DNA from: Dyella sp. GSA-30
GTDB taxonomy: Bacteria; Pseudomonadota; Gammaproteobacteria; Xanthomonadales; Rhodanobacteraceae
Direction of reading: 5' to 3'
Assembly (NCBI RefSeq): GCF_027924605.1
Contig: NZ_AP027042.1
Location: 535,524-599,523, forward strand
Length of the DNA: 64,000 nucleotides
Part shown: positions 9,156 to 17,787 of the stretch, in pieces
Layout of the letters: the number at the start of each line of letters is the position of its first letter
Position numbering within the stretch: the stretch's first letter is position 1
Position numbers and translations under genes: made by a program
The notes under the pieces: generated by a model
Database searches by the model: none
Told to the model about the DNA's origin: nothing
What the model saw: the letters and a program-made list of their open reading frames with translations, nothing else

Positions 9156-9893
9156 CGACTCGATCAAAGCCACCGCGTCGGCGCCAGCGGCCACGCGAAG
9201 CGGACACGACGGATCGTTCGCGGCCCGCCATACCGCTTCGGCGACATCCGACGCTCGCGTGACCGCGGACGATTGCGCCCATTGGGCGAAGACATTCTGC
9301 GCAAGGTCGGCATAGGCATCAGGGATGCCGCCTTGCATTCGCGGCTGCGCGTTTTCGCCGAAGCGCGTCTCCGGCGCCCGGCCCGGCAACACCAGGCGCA
9401 CTCGAATGTTGAATGGTTGGAGCTCCAGCGCCAGCGACTCGGTAAAGGCGTTCACCGCCGCCTTGCTCGCGGTGTAGACGGAAAGCAGCGTGAGCGGCTT
9501 CAAGGTCACACTCGATGTGACGTTCACGACGACACCGGCGTTGCGTTGCCGAAATTGAGGCAGCACGGCTTGCGTCATCGCGATCGTGCCGAGCGTATTG
9601 GTTTCGAAGATCTCGCGGGCAGTGTCCATCGACACGCCTTCGAGGGCGCCCAGCAGGCCGATCCCTGCGTTGTTGACCAGGACGTCGATCGGCCCCGCGG
9701 CATCCACCGCCTGGCGGATGCTTTCAGGGTCGGTGACGTCGAGCGCGAGTGTGCGCAGATGCTCGGAACGCGGCAGGACGTCCGCGCGCGGCGTGCGCAT
9801 CGTGGCGACGACTTTCCAATCGCGTTCGAGGAAGTATCGGGCGGTTTCGAGGCCAAAGCCGGACGAGCATCCGGTGATCAGGATGGTTTTCAT
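9150..9893 (-). CDS. Short-chain dehydrogenase/reductase (SDR)
   Basis: 247 residues from the ATG at 9893 (MKTILITGCSSGFG); the frame runs further upstream but the nucleotide-binding strand must begin the protein. The Rossmann motif TGCSSGFG (residues 7-14), NNAG and the catalytic YTASK are present, as in classical SDRs. It is divergent from the AraC-type gene at 9994, which is its probable regulator. The substrate is unknown. Confidence 0.9.
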   Translation of the reverse strand: MKTILITGCSSGFGLETARYFLERDWKVVATMRTPRADVLPRSEHLRTLALDVTDPESIRQAVDAAGPIDVLVNNAGIGLLGALEGVSMDTAREIFETNTLGTIAMTQAVLPQFRQRNAGVVVNVTSSVTLKPLTLLSVYTASKAAVNAFTESLALELQPFNIRVRLVLPGRAPETRFGENAQPRMQGGIPDAYADLAQNVFAQWAQSSAVTRASDVAEAVWRAANDPSCPLRVAAGADAVALIESH

Positions 9894-9993
9894 GGGGACT
9901 CCAGAGAGGTGCGTTGCAGGCCCCAAACGATAGGGGGCGAAGGCCGGACTTGCTACAATCAGAAGTCCAAGTTTCATTTGCAGGAGTCCGGCC

Positions 9994-10902
9994 ATGATCG
10001 ACCCGCTAGCCGAGGTTGTCGCGCTGCTCCAGCCAGGCGCCCAATTCTCGAAAGTCGTCAGCGGCGCAGGCCCCTGGCGAGTTCGCCGCTCGGAAGCCGG
10101 GCAGCCTTTCTATTGCGTGATCCTCGACGGTTCCTGCCGCCTCGCGGTCGATGGGCACGCGCCGATCACACTCGAGCAAGGCGACTTTGCCCTGATCCCA
10201 TCAGCGTACGGCTTCGCGATGTCCAGCCTCGACCTGGCGACTTCGGCAGAGCTCGATACCACGCCCGTCGAGCTGCTCCATGGCGAGTTCAGGCTCGGCA
10301 TCTCGAACGTGCCGCACGACGTGCTATTGCTTCTGGGTCACTGCACCTTCGGTTCGCCGGATTCGGCATTGTTGGTTTCGCTCCTTCCGCAGCTCGTGCA
10401 CGTTCGCGGCGAGAAAAGGCTGACCACCATCGTGCAACTTGTCGGAGAGGAATCCCGCGAGCGACGGCCCGCGCGTGATGGCATCCTGGCGCGTCTGCTC
10501 GAAGTGCTTCTCATCGAAGCCCTTCGCTCCACCACAGGAACCGCAGCATCGCCAGGCCTTGTGCGCGGGCTTGCCGACAACCGTCTCGCTGCTGCGATAC
10601 GACAGATGCACGAACATCCGACCAAGCCCTGGACCGTCGCACAACTGGCGAAAGAGGCTGCGCTTTCCCGCTCGGCATTCTTCGAACGATTCAACCGCGC
10701 GGTGGGCGTGGCGCCGATGGAATATCTGCTCGCCTGGCGCATGGCGATGGCAAAGAACCTGTTGCGCCGGAGCGAAGGCGGCATCGCCGATATTGCGCAA
10801 CGCGTCGGCTACAGTTCCGCCAGTACATTCAGCGTTGCTTTCACCCGGCATGTCGGGGTGCCGCCGACGACGTATGTGCGGGAGCAGACGGAATTGCAGT
10901 GA
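9994..10902 (+). CDS. AraC-family regulator with cupin sensing domain
   Basis: 302 residues. The N-terminal ~200 residues are a cupin-type effector-binding domain (AraC-binding-like/Cupin_6: YCVILDGSCRLAVDG, LEQGDFALIPSAYGF). The C-terminal ~100 residues hold the two AraC helix-turn-helix motifs (TVAQLAKEAALSRSAFFERF; IADIAQRVGYSSASTFSVAF). It is divergent from the SDR gene across 100 bp, the standard layout for a regulator and its oxidoreductase target. Confidence 0.92.
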   Translation: MIDPLAEVVALLQPGAQFSKVVSGAGPWRVRRSEAGQPFYCVILDGSCRLAVDGHAPITLEQGDFALIPSAYGFAMSSLDLATSAELDTTPVELLHGEFRLGISNVPHDVLLLLGHCTFGSPDSALLVSLLPQLVHVRGEKRLTTIVQLVGEESRERRPARDGILARLLEVLLIEALRSTTGTAASPGLVRGLADNRLAAAIRQMHEHPTKPWTVAQLAKEAALSRSAFFERFNRAVGVAPMEYLLAWRMAMAKNLLRRSEGGIADIAQRVGYSSASTFSVAFTRHVGVPPTTYVREQTELQ

Positions 10903-10969
10903 CTTTAAGAGAAACGGGGGTAAAGAAGCACGGCGAAACCTCAACATCAGGACACAAAAAGGGGAAGAC

Positions 10970-11473
10970 ATGCTGGCTTTAGATGATCCACGGTGGGGTG
11001 AGCTTTCCCATGCTTATGGCAAGGCTTCGGATATTCCGGCCTTGTTACGCCAATTGGACAAACTTCCTTCGGCCGAGGCGGAACCATGGCACGCACTCTG
11101 GAGCGCTCTCGCACATCAGGGTGACGTCTATCCAGCTTCATTCGCAGCGGTCCCTCACGTGGTCGCGGCACTCGCGGATAATCCAACGACTGCCGACGCG
11201 ACCTACTTTCAGTTTCCTGCCTGGGTCGAATGTTGCCGCTCCCGTCAGGGCATGCAGGTTCCAGAAGACTTACTCTGGGCATACCGATCCGCGCTATCGC
11301 GATTACCTGGACTGGTCGCCGAGGCCAGTAAGCGGCCATGGGATGACGGCTTCATGCGCTGCGCCCTCGCGGCTGTCGCGGCAGCGAAGGGGCAACCGAT
11401 CATTGCCGAAGCAGTCATGGAACTCGATCAAGGCATTGCGGAAGAATTTCTCGAGTGGTTTCATAGTCGCTAG
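10970..11473 (+). CDS. Conserved hypothetical protein
   Basis: 167 residues from the ATG at 10970 (MLALDDPRWGELSHAYGK). The same frame is open far upstream inside the AraC gene, but that part is an out-of-frame shadow. The protein is helical, with HEAT-like character (PWHALWSALAHQGDVYPASF, MRCALAAVAAAKGQ). I recall proteins with this DPRW..L..AYG and EPW..LW..L.HQG pattern annotated only as hypothetical. No signal peptide, membrane segment or catalytic motif is evident. GC content is lower than in the neighbours, as for the next gene. Confidence 0.7.
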   Translation: MLALDDPRWGELSHAYGKASDIPALLRQLDKLPSAEAEPWHALWSALAHQGDVYPASFAAVPHVVAALADNPTTADATYFQFPAWVECCRSRQGMQVPEDLLWAYRSALSRLPGLVAEASKRPWDDGFMRCALAAVAAAKGQPIIAEAVMELDQGIAEEFLEWFHSR

Positions 11474-11532
11474 GGTGGGATATGTCCGCGATCTAAACGG
11501 ATAGTTCCCAAGGACAGGGTCAGGGGCATTTA

Positions 11533-12027
11533 ATGAATGACGTCATATCGGTCACCGCGAAACGAACCTTCGCTGGAAGCTTCATTGTCGTCACTCAGTT
11601 ATGGTTTACCACTCCATCCGGATATCTGTCGATAGCGTTCATAACCGCGCTCATAGCCTACGTGTTCTATGACCAACGGTACCCATGGTTCGCTGTGATC
11701 GGGGGGCTTGTCTGGGTCGCATTCATGCTGCCCCTGATATTTGCCATCCAGGCATGGAAGATCAGGCAATGGTCTCGATCCACTGGACAGCCTGTCTTTT
11801 CATTTGACGAAGAGAGTGCCACATGCAAGAGCGGGCTCGTGGTGACTCGCGTTCCCTGGTCCGGGATCAAACAAATAAAGTTCACCAGGAAAACCTGCTT
11901 TTTCTATCTAACGAAACAAGCCGCGTGGTTCTTCGGACGCAACGAGCTTAGCAAGCAACAAGAATCCGCCATCCTCAGCTTTGCCCGGCGTTCGAATGTC
12001 AAGTTGACGGGTAAAGCTGCGACATGA
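11533..12027 (+). CDS. YcxB-like membrane protein
   Basis: 164 residues. Two transmembrane helices (~28-48 and ~53-75) precede a C-terminal domain (~85-155) with the YcxB-type core (FSFDEESATCKSGLVVTRVPW, KQIKFTRKTCFFYLTKQAAW). The function of this family is unknown. It has noticeably lower GC and more Ile/Phe/Lys than neighbouring genes. It may share transcription with the hypothetical gene 60 bp upstream. Confidence 0.75.
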   Translation: MNDVISVTAKRTFAGSFIVVTQLWFTTPSGYLSIAFITALIAYVFYDQRYPWFAVIGGLVWVAFMLPLIFAIQAWKIRQWSRSTGQPVFSFDEESATCKSGLVVTRVPWSGIKQIKFTRKTCFFYLTKQAAWFFGRNELSKQQESAILSFARRSNVKLTGKAAT

Positions 12028-12096
12028 CCCCGGCTGCGATCCGATGCAGATCTCTTTCGCATAGCTGCCAAATTATTGGTAGACGACAGGCTTTAT

Positions 12097-12123
12097 ATCG
12101 TTGTGAGCTGATATCACAACGAT
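12097..12123. terminator. Hairpin between convergent genes
   Basis: A perfect 10-bp inverted repeat, ATCGTTGTGA (12097-12106) and TCACAACGAT (12114-12123), with a 7-nt loop, lies between the ends of the YcxB-like gene and the HxlR gene. Short A/T-rich sequence precedes it on the plus strand; it may act as a bidirectional terminator, although a palindromic protein site is possible. Confidence 0.5.
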
Positions 12124-12135
12124 CCAGCTAGCTCC

Positions 12136-12471
12136 CTAGCGCTGCGACCCCATCGCACCGTGCTCCTTGCCCCATTGAGCCAGCGCATTCAACGCCGGAC
12201 GTAGTGTGCCGCCCAGCGTGGTCAGCGTGTAACCCATCGCATCACCGCCGGCATCGCCGCGCTCCACCATGCCGTCGCGATGCAGCTGCGTCAGTTGCTG
12301 GCTCAACACCTTGTGCGAGATGCCGATTAAGGTCGCCTGCAATTCACCGAAGCGCTTCGGGCCAGCACTAAGCTCCCACAGAATCGCCGGCTTCCATTTG
12401 CCAGCGATCGCGCTCAAGGCAAGCTCTACCGAACACACATAGGTGGTTGTCTCTTCCACGTCCATCGCCAC
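12136..12471 (-). CDS. HxlR-family transcription regulator
   Basis: 111 residues with the winged-helix HxlR pattern (CSVELALSAIAGKWKPAILWEL, GISHKVLSQQLTQLHRDGMV, YTLTTLGGTLRPAL). HxlR proteins sense redox or electrophile signals, often through a Cys near the N-terminus; Cys at ~13 is in that place. It is divergent from the monooxygenase-like gene at 12555, its likely target. Confidence 0.92.
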   Translation of the reverse strand: MAMDVEETTTYVCSVELALSAIAGKWKPAILWELSAGPKRFGELQATLIGISHKVLSQQLTQLHRDGMVERGDAGGDAMGYTLTTLGGTLRPALNALAQWGKEHGAMGSQR

Positions 12472-12554
12472 TCCCGGTTACCGATTGGTGCGTATCGCGT
12501 TGATGGCTCACGCGTCATCATGCGGCCTTCCGCCCAGCGAAGAGCGCTCTACGC

Positions 12555-12863
12555 ATGATCGTCGAATATATCCGCTATCGCCTGCCAGAGGCCGACTCGG
12601 CAGGCTTCGAACGTGACTACGCCTCTGCCGCCACTCATCTCGCCGCTAGTTCGTATTGCCTGGGTTACGAACTGACGCGCTGCATCGAGGAAGCGGGCGT
12701 ATATATTCTGCGCATTCGCTGGACGTCGGCGAATGATCATATGCAGGGGTTTCGGCATAGTCCGCAGTTCCCGCCCTTTCTGGCCGCTATTCGACCGTAT
12801 GTGAGCCGGATCGAGGAGATGCGTCATTACGAGGTGACGGCGGTTGCGAGTGAGGCTGTGTAA
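12555..12863 (+). CDS. Antibiotic biosynthesis monooxygenase (ABM)-like protein
   Basis: 102 residues, a single ferredoxin-like ABM fold: IVEYIRYRLPEADSAGFERD at the start, GVYILRIRWTSANDHMQGFR and a C-terminal strand (EEMRHYEV). Small dimeric proteins of this type act as cofactor-independent oxygenases or heme-degrading-like enzymes. The divergent HxlR gene, 83 bp away, suggests redox- or quinone-responsive control. Confidence 0.8.
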   Translation: MIVEYIRYRLPEADSAGFERDYASAATHLAASSYCLGYELTRCIEEAGVYILRIRWTSANDHMQGFRHSPQFPPFLAAIRPYVSRIEEMRHYEVTAVASEAV

Positions 12864-12901
12864 GTCAGGCTAACTTTGGGGAAACTCTCACCCTTTCCTA
12901 T

Positions 12902-12987
12902 TCGTCGCCCCGGCGAAAGCCGGAGCCTAGTGACTTACGCTTCAACGTGCTGAAGGCGCTGGGTCCCGGCTTTCGCCGGGGCGACGA
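12902..12987. repeat. Long inverted repeat between convergent genes (family A-like)
   Basis: Perfect 22-bp arms at 12902-12923 and 12966-12987 (TCGTCGCCCCGGCGAAAGCC core) flank 42 bp that include CTAGTGAC...GCGCTGGGTCC. The layout equals the longer family A copies at 20801 and 49014, but with the core GGCGAAAGCC in place of GGCGCAGGCC. It separates the convergent ABM and DUF2894 genes. Confidence 0.8.
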
Positions 12988-13019
12988 TGAAAACTGATGT
13001 TGTTTGCGCCTTCTACGCT

Positions 13020-13613
13020 TTATTTTTTGCGCGCTCTCTTGGCGCTCACCGGCCGGGCAGCATCTTTAGCTGCCAGAGCGACGGTGTCATTCATCTGCTC
13101 CATCCATGACAAGGCGTCTGCATAGGATAGAAACTGCTGGAGATATCCGGGCGAAAGCTCGCGCATCAGCACGATCGATCGGTGCACGAGAGCGCTTGAG
13201 TTGAGCGGCCCGGCGTTTGTCGGCAAATGATCGAGCGCCTGCCGCAACTGGTTCTCGCTGCGGAGCTTGGACCAGATGTTTCGAAACGTGTCGAGCGCCG
13301 CCAGTTCCGGAAACGATGCGGCGCTGTGGCCGGTCATGTGCTCGACCAGGCTGCCCAGCGTCTCGCGAGCGGGCGCGGCCGGCGATGTCGATTTACCGGC
13401 TTTCCGTGCTTTGGCTTTTTTCAGATCGGCCGCATACGTGTCAAGCAACACGGCCAGTTTCTCGTCCAGCACACGCCGCACCTCGCCCTCATGACCGGCA
13501 GCGCGCTTCTCCAGCGCGTCCATGTAATGAAAGCGGATGGCATCCAGCCGATCGGCGCCTTGCTCGCGCCACGCGTCGATGGTTGCCCGGACGCCCATGC
13601 CGCGTTTACTCAT
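13020..13613 (-). CDS. DUF2894 protein, last gene of a motor-like operon
   Basis: 197 residues from the ATG at 13613, which overlaps the end of the OmpA-like gene by 8 bp; another ATG lies 6 bp upstream. A cytoplasmic, helical, basic protein (Arg/Lys-rich tail SAKRARKK). Residues ~5-70 (IDAWREQGADRLDAIRFHYMDALEKRAAG) and ~110-185 (FRNIWSKLRSENQLRQALDHLP, SPGYLQQFLSYADALSWMEQM) match DUF2894, known only as a partner of DUF802/OmpA/DUF3348 genes. Function unknown; the translational coupling implies a fixed stoichiometry with the motor-like proteins. Confidence 0.8.
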   Translation of the reverse strand: MSKRGMGVRATIDAWREQGADRLDAIRFHYMDALEKRAAGHEGEVRRVLDEKLAVLLDTYAADLKKAKARKAGKSTSPAAPARETLGSLVEHMTGHSAASFPELAALDTFRNIWSKLRSENQLRQALDHLPTNAGPLNSSALVHRSIVLMRELSPGYLQQFLSYADALSWMEQMNDTVALAAKDAARPVSAKRARKK

Positions 13614-14253
13614 GGGCATTTGTATCGGTTGCCGACGGCTTCGGAATGGGCGCGATTTCCACGCGCCGATTCTTCGCTCGCCCTTCGTCGTTGGCGTTGG
13701 AACTGACTGGCTGCTGTGAGCCAAATGCCGCGGCAAATACCGACGAGGCGGGGACGCCTTCGCCGATCAGTGCGCGCGTGACGGTCAATGCGCGTTGCGC
13801 CGAAAGCTCCCAGTTGTCGGCGAAATGGCGGTTGCCATCGTGCACTTGCTGGTCGTCGGTGAAGCCGCTCACCATCAGGATCTCGTCGCGGGACTTGAGG
13901 TAGTTGGAAAGCGGGCCCGCCAGGCTCTTCAGTACGTCCAGCCCTTCGGGTTGGAGCTGATCGGAGTTCAAGGCGAACAGCACGCTGCCGCGGATGCCGA
14001 TGCGCCCATTGATCAGCGTCACACGGCCCTGCGCAAGCGGTGCCGCCAACGCCTGCTCCAGGGTCATGCGGCGTTGCGCTTCGGCCTGCCGCTGCTTGAC
14101 CTCTTCGTCCAGCCGGTTGGAGAGTTGCAACTGCACGCCGATCACGCCGACAAGAATCAGCACGAACACGCCGAGCAACACCGACATCAGGTCGCCGAAC
14201 GCGGCCCAGATCGGTGCTGTCGATTCGGTGTCGACTTCGATGTCGTCGCTCAT
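13606..14253 (-). CDS. OmpA/MotB-like (ZorB-like) membrane protein
   Basis: 215 residues. One transmembrane helix at ~15-45 starts with PIWAAFGDLMS; Asp21 sits where MotB and ZorB carry the ion-conducting aspartate. A short coiled coil follows (residues ~46-75), then an OmpA-like peptidoglycan-binding domain (~85-205) with SGFTDDQQ, NWELSAQRALTV and DEGRAKNRRVEI. The start codon overlaps the stop of the DUF802 gene (ATGA). This is the expected stator partner of the upstream MotA-like protein, anchoring it to the cell wall. Confidence 0.88.
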   Translation of the reverse strand: MSDDIEVDTESTAPIWAAFGDLMSVLLGVFVLILVGVIGVQLQLSNRLDEEVKQRQAEAQRRMTLEQALAAPLAQGRVTLINGRIGIRGSVLFALNSDQLQPEGLDVLKSLAGPLSNYLKSRDEILMVSGFTDDQQVHDGNRHFADNWELSAQRALTVTRALIGEGVPASSVFAAAFGSQQPVSSNANDEGRAKNRRVEIAPIPKPSATDTNAHE

Positions 14254-16346
14254 GCCGGCTCGACGCCGGCGGAGGCGCGCTGATCGGCGAGTCGTTGCAT
14301 GTCTTCGATAATCTGTTTCTGCGAAAGCATGCTCAGGTCGATCACTTCCTTCGCCTGCGCCACGTAGTACGCCAGCTGTTCGTCGCTACGGGCGAGCGAT
14401 GCATCGAGCGCGGTGGCGACGTGCTGCAGGCGGTCCATCAAGCCGTCGTTCGACTTGCCCAGCTGCTGTACGGCCACGCCGAATGCCTCGCCCAGGCTCG
14501 CCACTTCGATCGCGCTACTGGTGACCTGGGCAGAGACCGCGCCGAGCTTGCCGGTTTCGGCCTCGATGTGATCGGTGAACCGTGTGCTGACACGATCGAG
14601 CAAATCAGCCGATGTGGTGACCAAGGCATCGACGGCGACTCGCTGCTCGGTGGACGCGTGGTTCACGGCATCGAGCAGGGTTTCGAGCGTCGCCAGCAGA
14701 CGACTGCGTTCGTCCAGCATGGCGGTATCGCGAACCATACTGTCGGAGAGTTTCTGGCGCAGTTCGCCGACGACTTCGGCCGCCACCTTGGGCGCTTCCG
14801 ATGCAGCCTCCACGAGGCGGGAAATTTCCGCGATGGTGTCGCGGGCGTGCGCCTGCGTCTGTGCCGAGATATCGTGGGCGGTGCTTGCAAGCGTGTCGCA
14901 GATCGCCTGCTGCCGGCTCGCCGCATGCTCGCCTGCCTGTTCCCAGTTTTTGCTCAACGCGCCGGTCATCGCGTCGAGCGTCGTTGCCCAGCTGGTGAGC
15001 CGCTCCTGGTCTCTGGATTCGAGCGTTGCCTGCAAGTCCGTATGCGACTGGTGCATCACGCGGACCAACGATGTCGCGTGCTCCTCGAAGGTTGTCCCGG
15101 CGGCGGCCATGGCCTGCTGATTGCGGGCAGCCAGGCCTTCGTTGACCGCTTCCTGCTGCGATAGCGCCCTGGTCCACGCATCCGCGACGCTGCCGACCGT
15201 CGCATCGAGATGGGCCGAAACATTTTCCAGCAGACCGGCCGAGCGCTGCTCGAAAGTCTCGGTGAAATGTTGATGCGAGCTACGCAGATCCTTGGCAAGC
15301 GCTTCGTTCGATCGCTCGTGCTGAGCCAGCGCGTTCTTCCAGATATCCGCTACCGTGGCGGTCGCCGTTTCGAAGCCCGTCGACAGATCTTGCAGTTGTT
15401 GCTTTACGGCTTGCGTGACAGTGTCGTGCAGTGATGCTGTTTCGCGTACGAGACCTGCCATCGTGGATTCGACGACCGGTTGCAGTACCGCGCCGGTCGC
15501 GCGCGCGCTTTCGGCAGCGCTCTCTTTCAGCGATTGGTCCACCGACGCGGCCAGCCGCGTATAGATGGACTCGGTCGTGGCATGAAGCGCTTGATGGCTG
15601 GCCAGCTGTCGCTCGCTCGTGGCCATGCTGTGCTGCTCGATGGTCGTCATCATCGTCTGTAGCCGATCGATCAGCGCGGGCATCAACTCGGTCTGCTGCT
15701 GCAGAAGTTTGAATGCCTGCTCACGCTGGTAGGCCTGCGAGTAGATGCGCAAAGTCGAGGCGATCTTCGCGTCCAGCAGCTGTACCGCCGCGAGCCGCTC
15801 GCGCCGGCAAAGCGCCGAGAGCAGACCGAGCATCGCCGAGCTGGCCACGCCTGCGATCGACGTGCCGAACGCAAAGCCCAGGCCCTTGACCGGTGCGGCG
15901 AGCGACCCACGGATCGCCTGCAGATCCGTCGCGCTTTCCAGTGCCATGCCAGTGCCCCGCAGCGTCGCCATCATGCCCAGCAACGTGCCGAGCATGCCCA
16001 GCAAGACCAACAAGCCCACCAGGTAAGGCGTCAGTGCCGGCGCCGGCAATGCCACGCGCTCACCCTCGGCGCGCAGACGCACTGCGTTGCGCAGGCTCGG
16101 ATGCAAGCGGTCGAGCCATGCGCCGAGGCTGGACGGTGCCGCGGAAAGGTCCATCACGGCGTGCTGTAGCGTCGCTGTAGCCTCACGATACCGATACAGC
16201 TCGAGCGCGCCCGCCAGATAGCAGGCGCCGATCAATAAGGCGACGGCCGCACCGAGCGGATTGGAGCCCACATAGCCCACGCCGATCCAGCACACGGCGA
16301 CAAAGCCGATCAAGAACACCGTGAGATTCAGAAGATTTCTAAACAT
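14250..16346 (-). CDS. DUF802 protein: MotA/ExbB-like membrane domain with long tail (ZorA-like)
   Basis: 698 residues from the ATG at 16346 (MFRNLLNLTVFLIGF). Four transmembrane helices: ~5-25 and ~30-50, then ~105-128 (VLLGMLGTLLGMMATLRG) and ~153-178 (GLGFAFGTSIAGVASSAMLG). The second pair carries the MotA/TolQ/ExbB signature. Residues ~190-690 form one very long alpha-helical, Ala/Gln/Glu-rich region with repeated patterns, expected to project into the cytoplasm as the tail of the Zorya ZorA protein does. DUF802 covers part of this tail. It is encoded between DUF3348 (11 bp upstream) and the OmpA-like gene (4-bp overlap). Confidence 0.85.
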   Translation of the reverse strand: MFRNLLNLTVFLIGFVAVCWIGVGYVGSNPLGAAVALLIGACYLAGALELYRYREATATLQHAVMDLSAAPSSLGAWLDRLHPSLRNAVRLRAEGERVALPAPALTPYLVGLLVLLGMLGTLLGMMATLRGTGMALESATDLQAIRGSLAAPVKGLGFAFGTSIAGVASSAMLGLLSALCRRERLAAVQLLDAKIASTLRIYSQAYQREQAFKLLQQQTELMPALIDRLQTMMTTIEQHSMATSERQLASHQALHATTESIYTRLAASVDQSLKESAAESARATGAVLQPVVESTMAGLVRETASLHDTVTQAVKQQLQDLSTGFETATATVADIWKNALAQHERSNEALAKDLRSSHQHFTETFEQRSAGLLENVSAHLDATVGSVADAWTRALSQQEAVNEGLAARNQQAMAAAGTTFEEHATSLVRVMHQSHTDLQATLESRDQERLTSWATTLDAMTGALSKNWEQAGEHAASRQQAICDTLASTAHDISAQTQAHARDTIAEISRLVEAASEAPKVAAEVVGELRQKLSDSMVRDTAMLDERSRLLATLETLLDAVNHASTEQRVAVDALVTTSADLLDRVSTRFTDHIEAETGKLGAVSAQVTSSAIEVASLGEAFGVAVQQLGKSNDGLMDRLQHVATALDASLARSDEQLAYYVAQAKEVIDLSMLSQKQIIEDMQRLADQRASAGVEPA

Positions 16347-16356
16347 GACTTCCCAG

Positions 16357-17037
16357 TTAGCTGGTGCGAAGCGCTGCAAGCAGGCCTTCGACCGGTTGAA
16401 AACGAACGTCCAGTTCGGCGAGCAACACGCTCTGCATGTCGTTGCGAAACACGTCCAGCCATGCGCCGGGCGTTGCGGTATCCAACGTCTGCTCGGCCTG
16501 GCGCAGGCGTTCGAAGTGCTCCCCGAGCAGCGCAGGCACGGTCGCCAGTAGCTGCTGCTCACGCGGACTCAGTGCGAGCTCCATGACGGCATCTACCTCA
16601 GCCAGACGCGCCATCTCCACCGATGTCTGCGCAAGCATGTCGCGCAGCCGGCCACGCAGATTGCCCGTAGCCGCCATCATGGCCCGCTGCCGGGTGAGGT
16701 AACGCTGGCGAAAAACCTTGTAATCGACCGCGGCACCAGCGAGCCCCACGTTACGGTCGCCAGCAATGGCCTGGACCAGCGCGCCATGCACGCGGGCACA
16801 CTCCTCCTCCGCCGCACTATCGAAGATTGGCGCACCGGCATTCATCGCGGACGGCCCGCTGTCCAGCGCGGTGGACAGCGCAATGGCGTGGGCCCAGCTG
16901 AGCCATTGGCTGAGCCGGTCCGGCAGCGAGGGACTCGATTGTGGGGCGTCGACGTTCGCCAGACGAGCAAGCAAACGAATGAACGTCGGGCCACGGACAG
17001 TCGTCCGTTGAGGGTTCTGCACGATTGGGCTGGTCAA
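16357..17037 (-). CDS. DUF3348 protein, first gene of the motor-like operon
   Basis: 226 residues, no signal peptide or membrane helix, mostly helical. The start RGPTFIRLLARLANVD and LSQWLSWAHAIALSTALD, and the FRQRYLTRQRAMMAATGNLR region are as I recall for DUF3348. Function unknown. It begins the transcript DUF3348-DUF802-OmpA-DUF2894; about 280 bp separates it from the next gene upstream, leaving space for a promoter. Confidence 0.82.
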   Translation of the reverse strand: MTSPIVQNPQRTTVRGPTFIRLLARLANVDAPQSSPSLPDRLSQWLSWAHAIALSTALDSGPSAMNAGAPIFDSAAEEECARVHGALVQAIAGDRNVGLAGAAVDYKVFRQRYLTRQRAMMAATGNLRGRLRDMLAQTSVEMARLAEVDAVMELALSPREQQLLATVPALLGEHFERLRQAEQTLDTATPGAWLDVFRNDMQSVLLAELDVRFQPVEGLLAALRTS

Positions 17038-17319
17038 AAGACGACCATTTTATACGGTTATGGTGACCGCGCCTGCCGCAGACCCAGGGGCAATGGTCGG
17101 ATCGATTAAGCCTGCATTCCGGCGGCATGCGCGTGCCAGACCCCCGGGACCCGGAGACATGGGTGTATCAGGCGCCACAAGCCATGCGTATCGTGAGCAG
17201 CCATAAGCCTTTCCGGCAAGGCGCGTAGAGCCAATCATCCTGGTCCATGACACATTTTGCCCTTCGGCAACGGTGATACATTCGATTGACTATCACGATA
17301 ACCGAAGGGGAATACACCC
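17038..17319. other. Intergenic region with divergent promoters
   Basis: 282 bp between the DUF3348 start and a small exported protein gene. The only frame (67 codons, minus strand, 17050-17253) has no family features. A small hairpin TTGCC-CTTC-GGCAA lies near 17257. A GAAGGGGA Shine-Dalgarno-like run precedes the ATG at 17320. No promoter can be named with confidence. Confidence 0.4.
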
Positions 17320-17787
17320 ATGTTGAAGAAAGCATTTGCCGTTCGGCCCGCCCTGTTCATCGGACTGATGGCCGTCACGCTGGCCGGCCCGGCGATGGCC
17401 CAGCAGCAACCCGCCTCCGGCCTGGGTAGCGCGTGGCCCGCCGACGCCCAGGATGTCAGCCGCACACCCGGGTTCCATGCCTATGCCTGGGTCAAGGGGG
17501 GCGTGAAATACGTGCAGATCAACGATAACGCCGGCAACGTCCTTGCCGCCTTCGCTACCGCGAACGGCACGTTCCTGCCGCTGCCCATGGGGCGTGAAGC
17601 GGCCAATCTGCAGACGCCGCAGGATGTTCCGGCCACGGCCGCATCGACGTCATCGCCCGGCGTCACGGTTTACCAGGACAGTTCCGTGAGCGTGACAGCC
17701 GCCACGCAATCCAACGGAACCACACTTCTGAAAGCCTCCACCTGCACCAACCCGGTGGAATGCAGCACGCACCTCAACGCAAAGTGA
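17320..17787 (+). CDS. Small exported protein of unknown function
   Basis: 155 residues. Signal peptide ~1-27 (hydrophobic LFIGLMAVTLAGPAMA, then QQQ). The mature part is Ala/Thr/Ser-rich, beta-strand-prone (GVKYVQINDNAGNVLAAFAT, GVTVYQDSSVSVTAATQSN) and ends with a possible disulfide pair (Cys-Thr-Asn-Pro-Val-Glu-Cys, ~144-150). Not recognised. A strong ribosome-binding sequence precedes the start. The last 14 bp overlap the end of the convergent MASE1 gene. Confidence 0.75.
   Translation: MLKKAFAVRPALFIGLMAVTLAGPAMAQQQPASGLGSAWPADAQDVSRTPGFHAYAWVKGGVKYVQINDNAGNVLAAFATANGTFLPLPMGREAANLQTPQDVPATAASTSSPGVTVYQDSSVSVTAATQSNGTTLLKASTCTNPVECSTHLNAK

Noticed and set aside
9153-10478. 441-codon plus-strand open frame
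   Set aside because: Covers the SDR in antisense and the AraC gene in another frame; low-complexity Arg-rich translation.
13020-17037. A complete Zorya defence system
   Set aside because: No ZorC, ZorD or ZorE nuclease/helicase gene lies next to it; only the motor part is similar.
17050-17253. 67-codon minus-strand frame
   Set aside because: No ribosome site or family features; sits in a promoter region.
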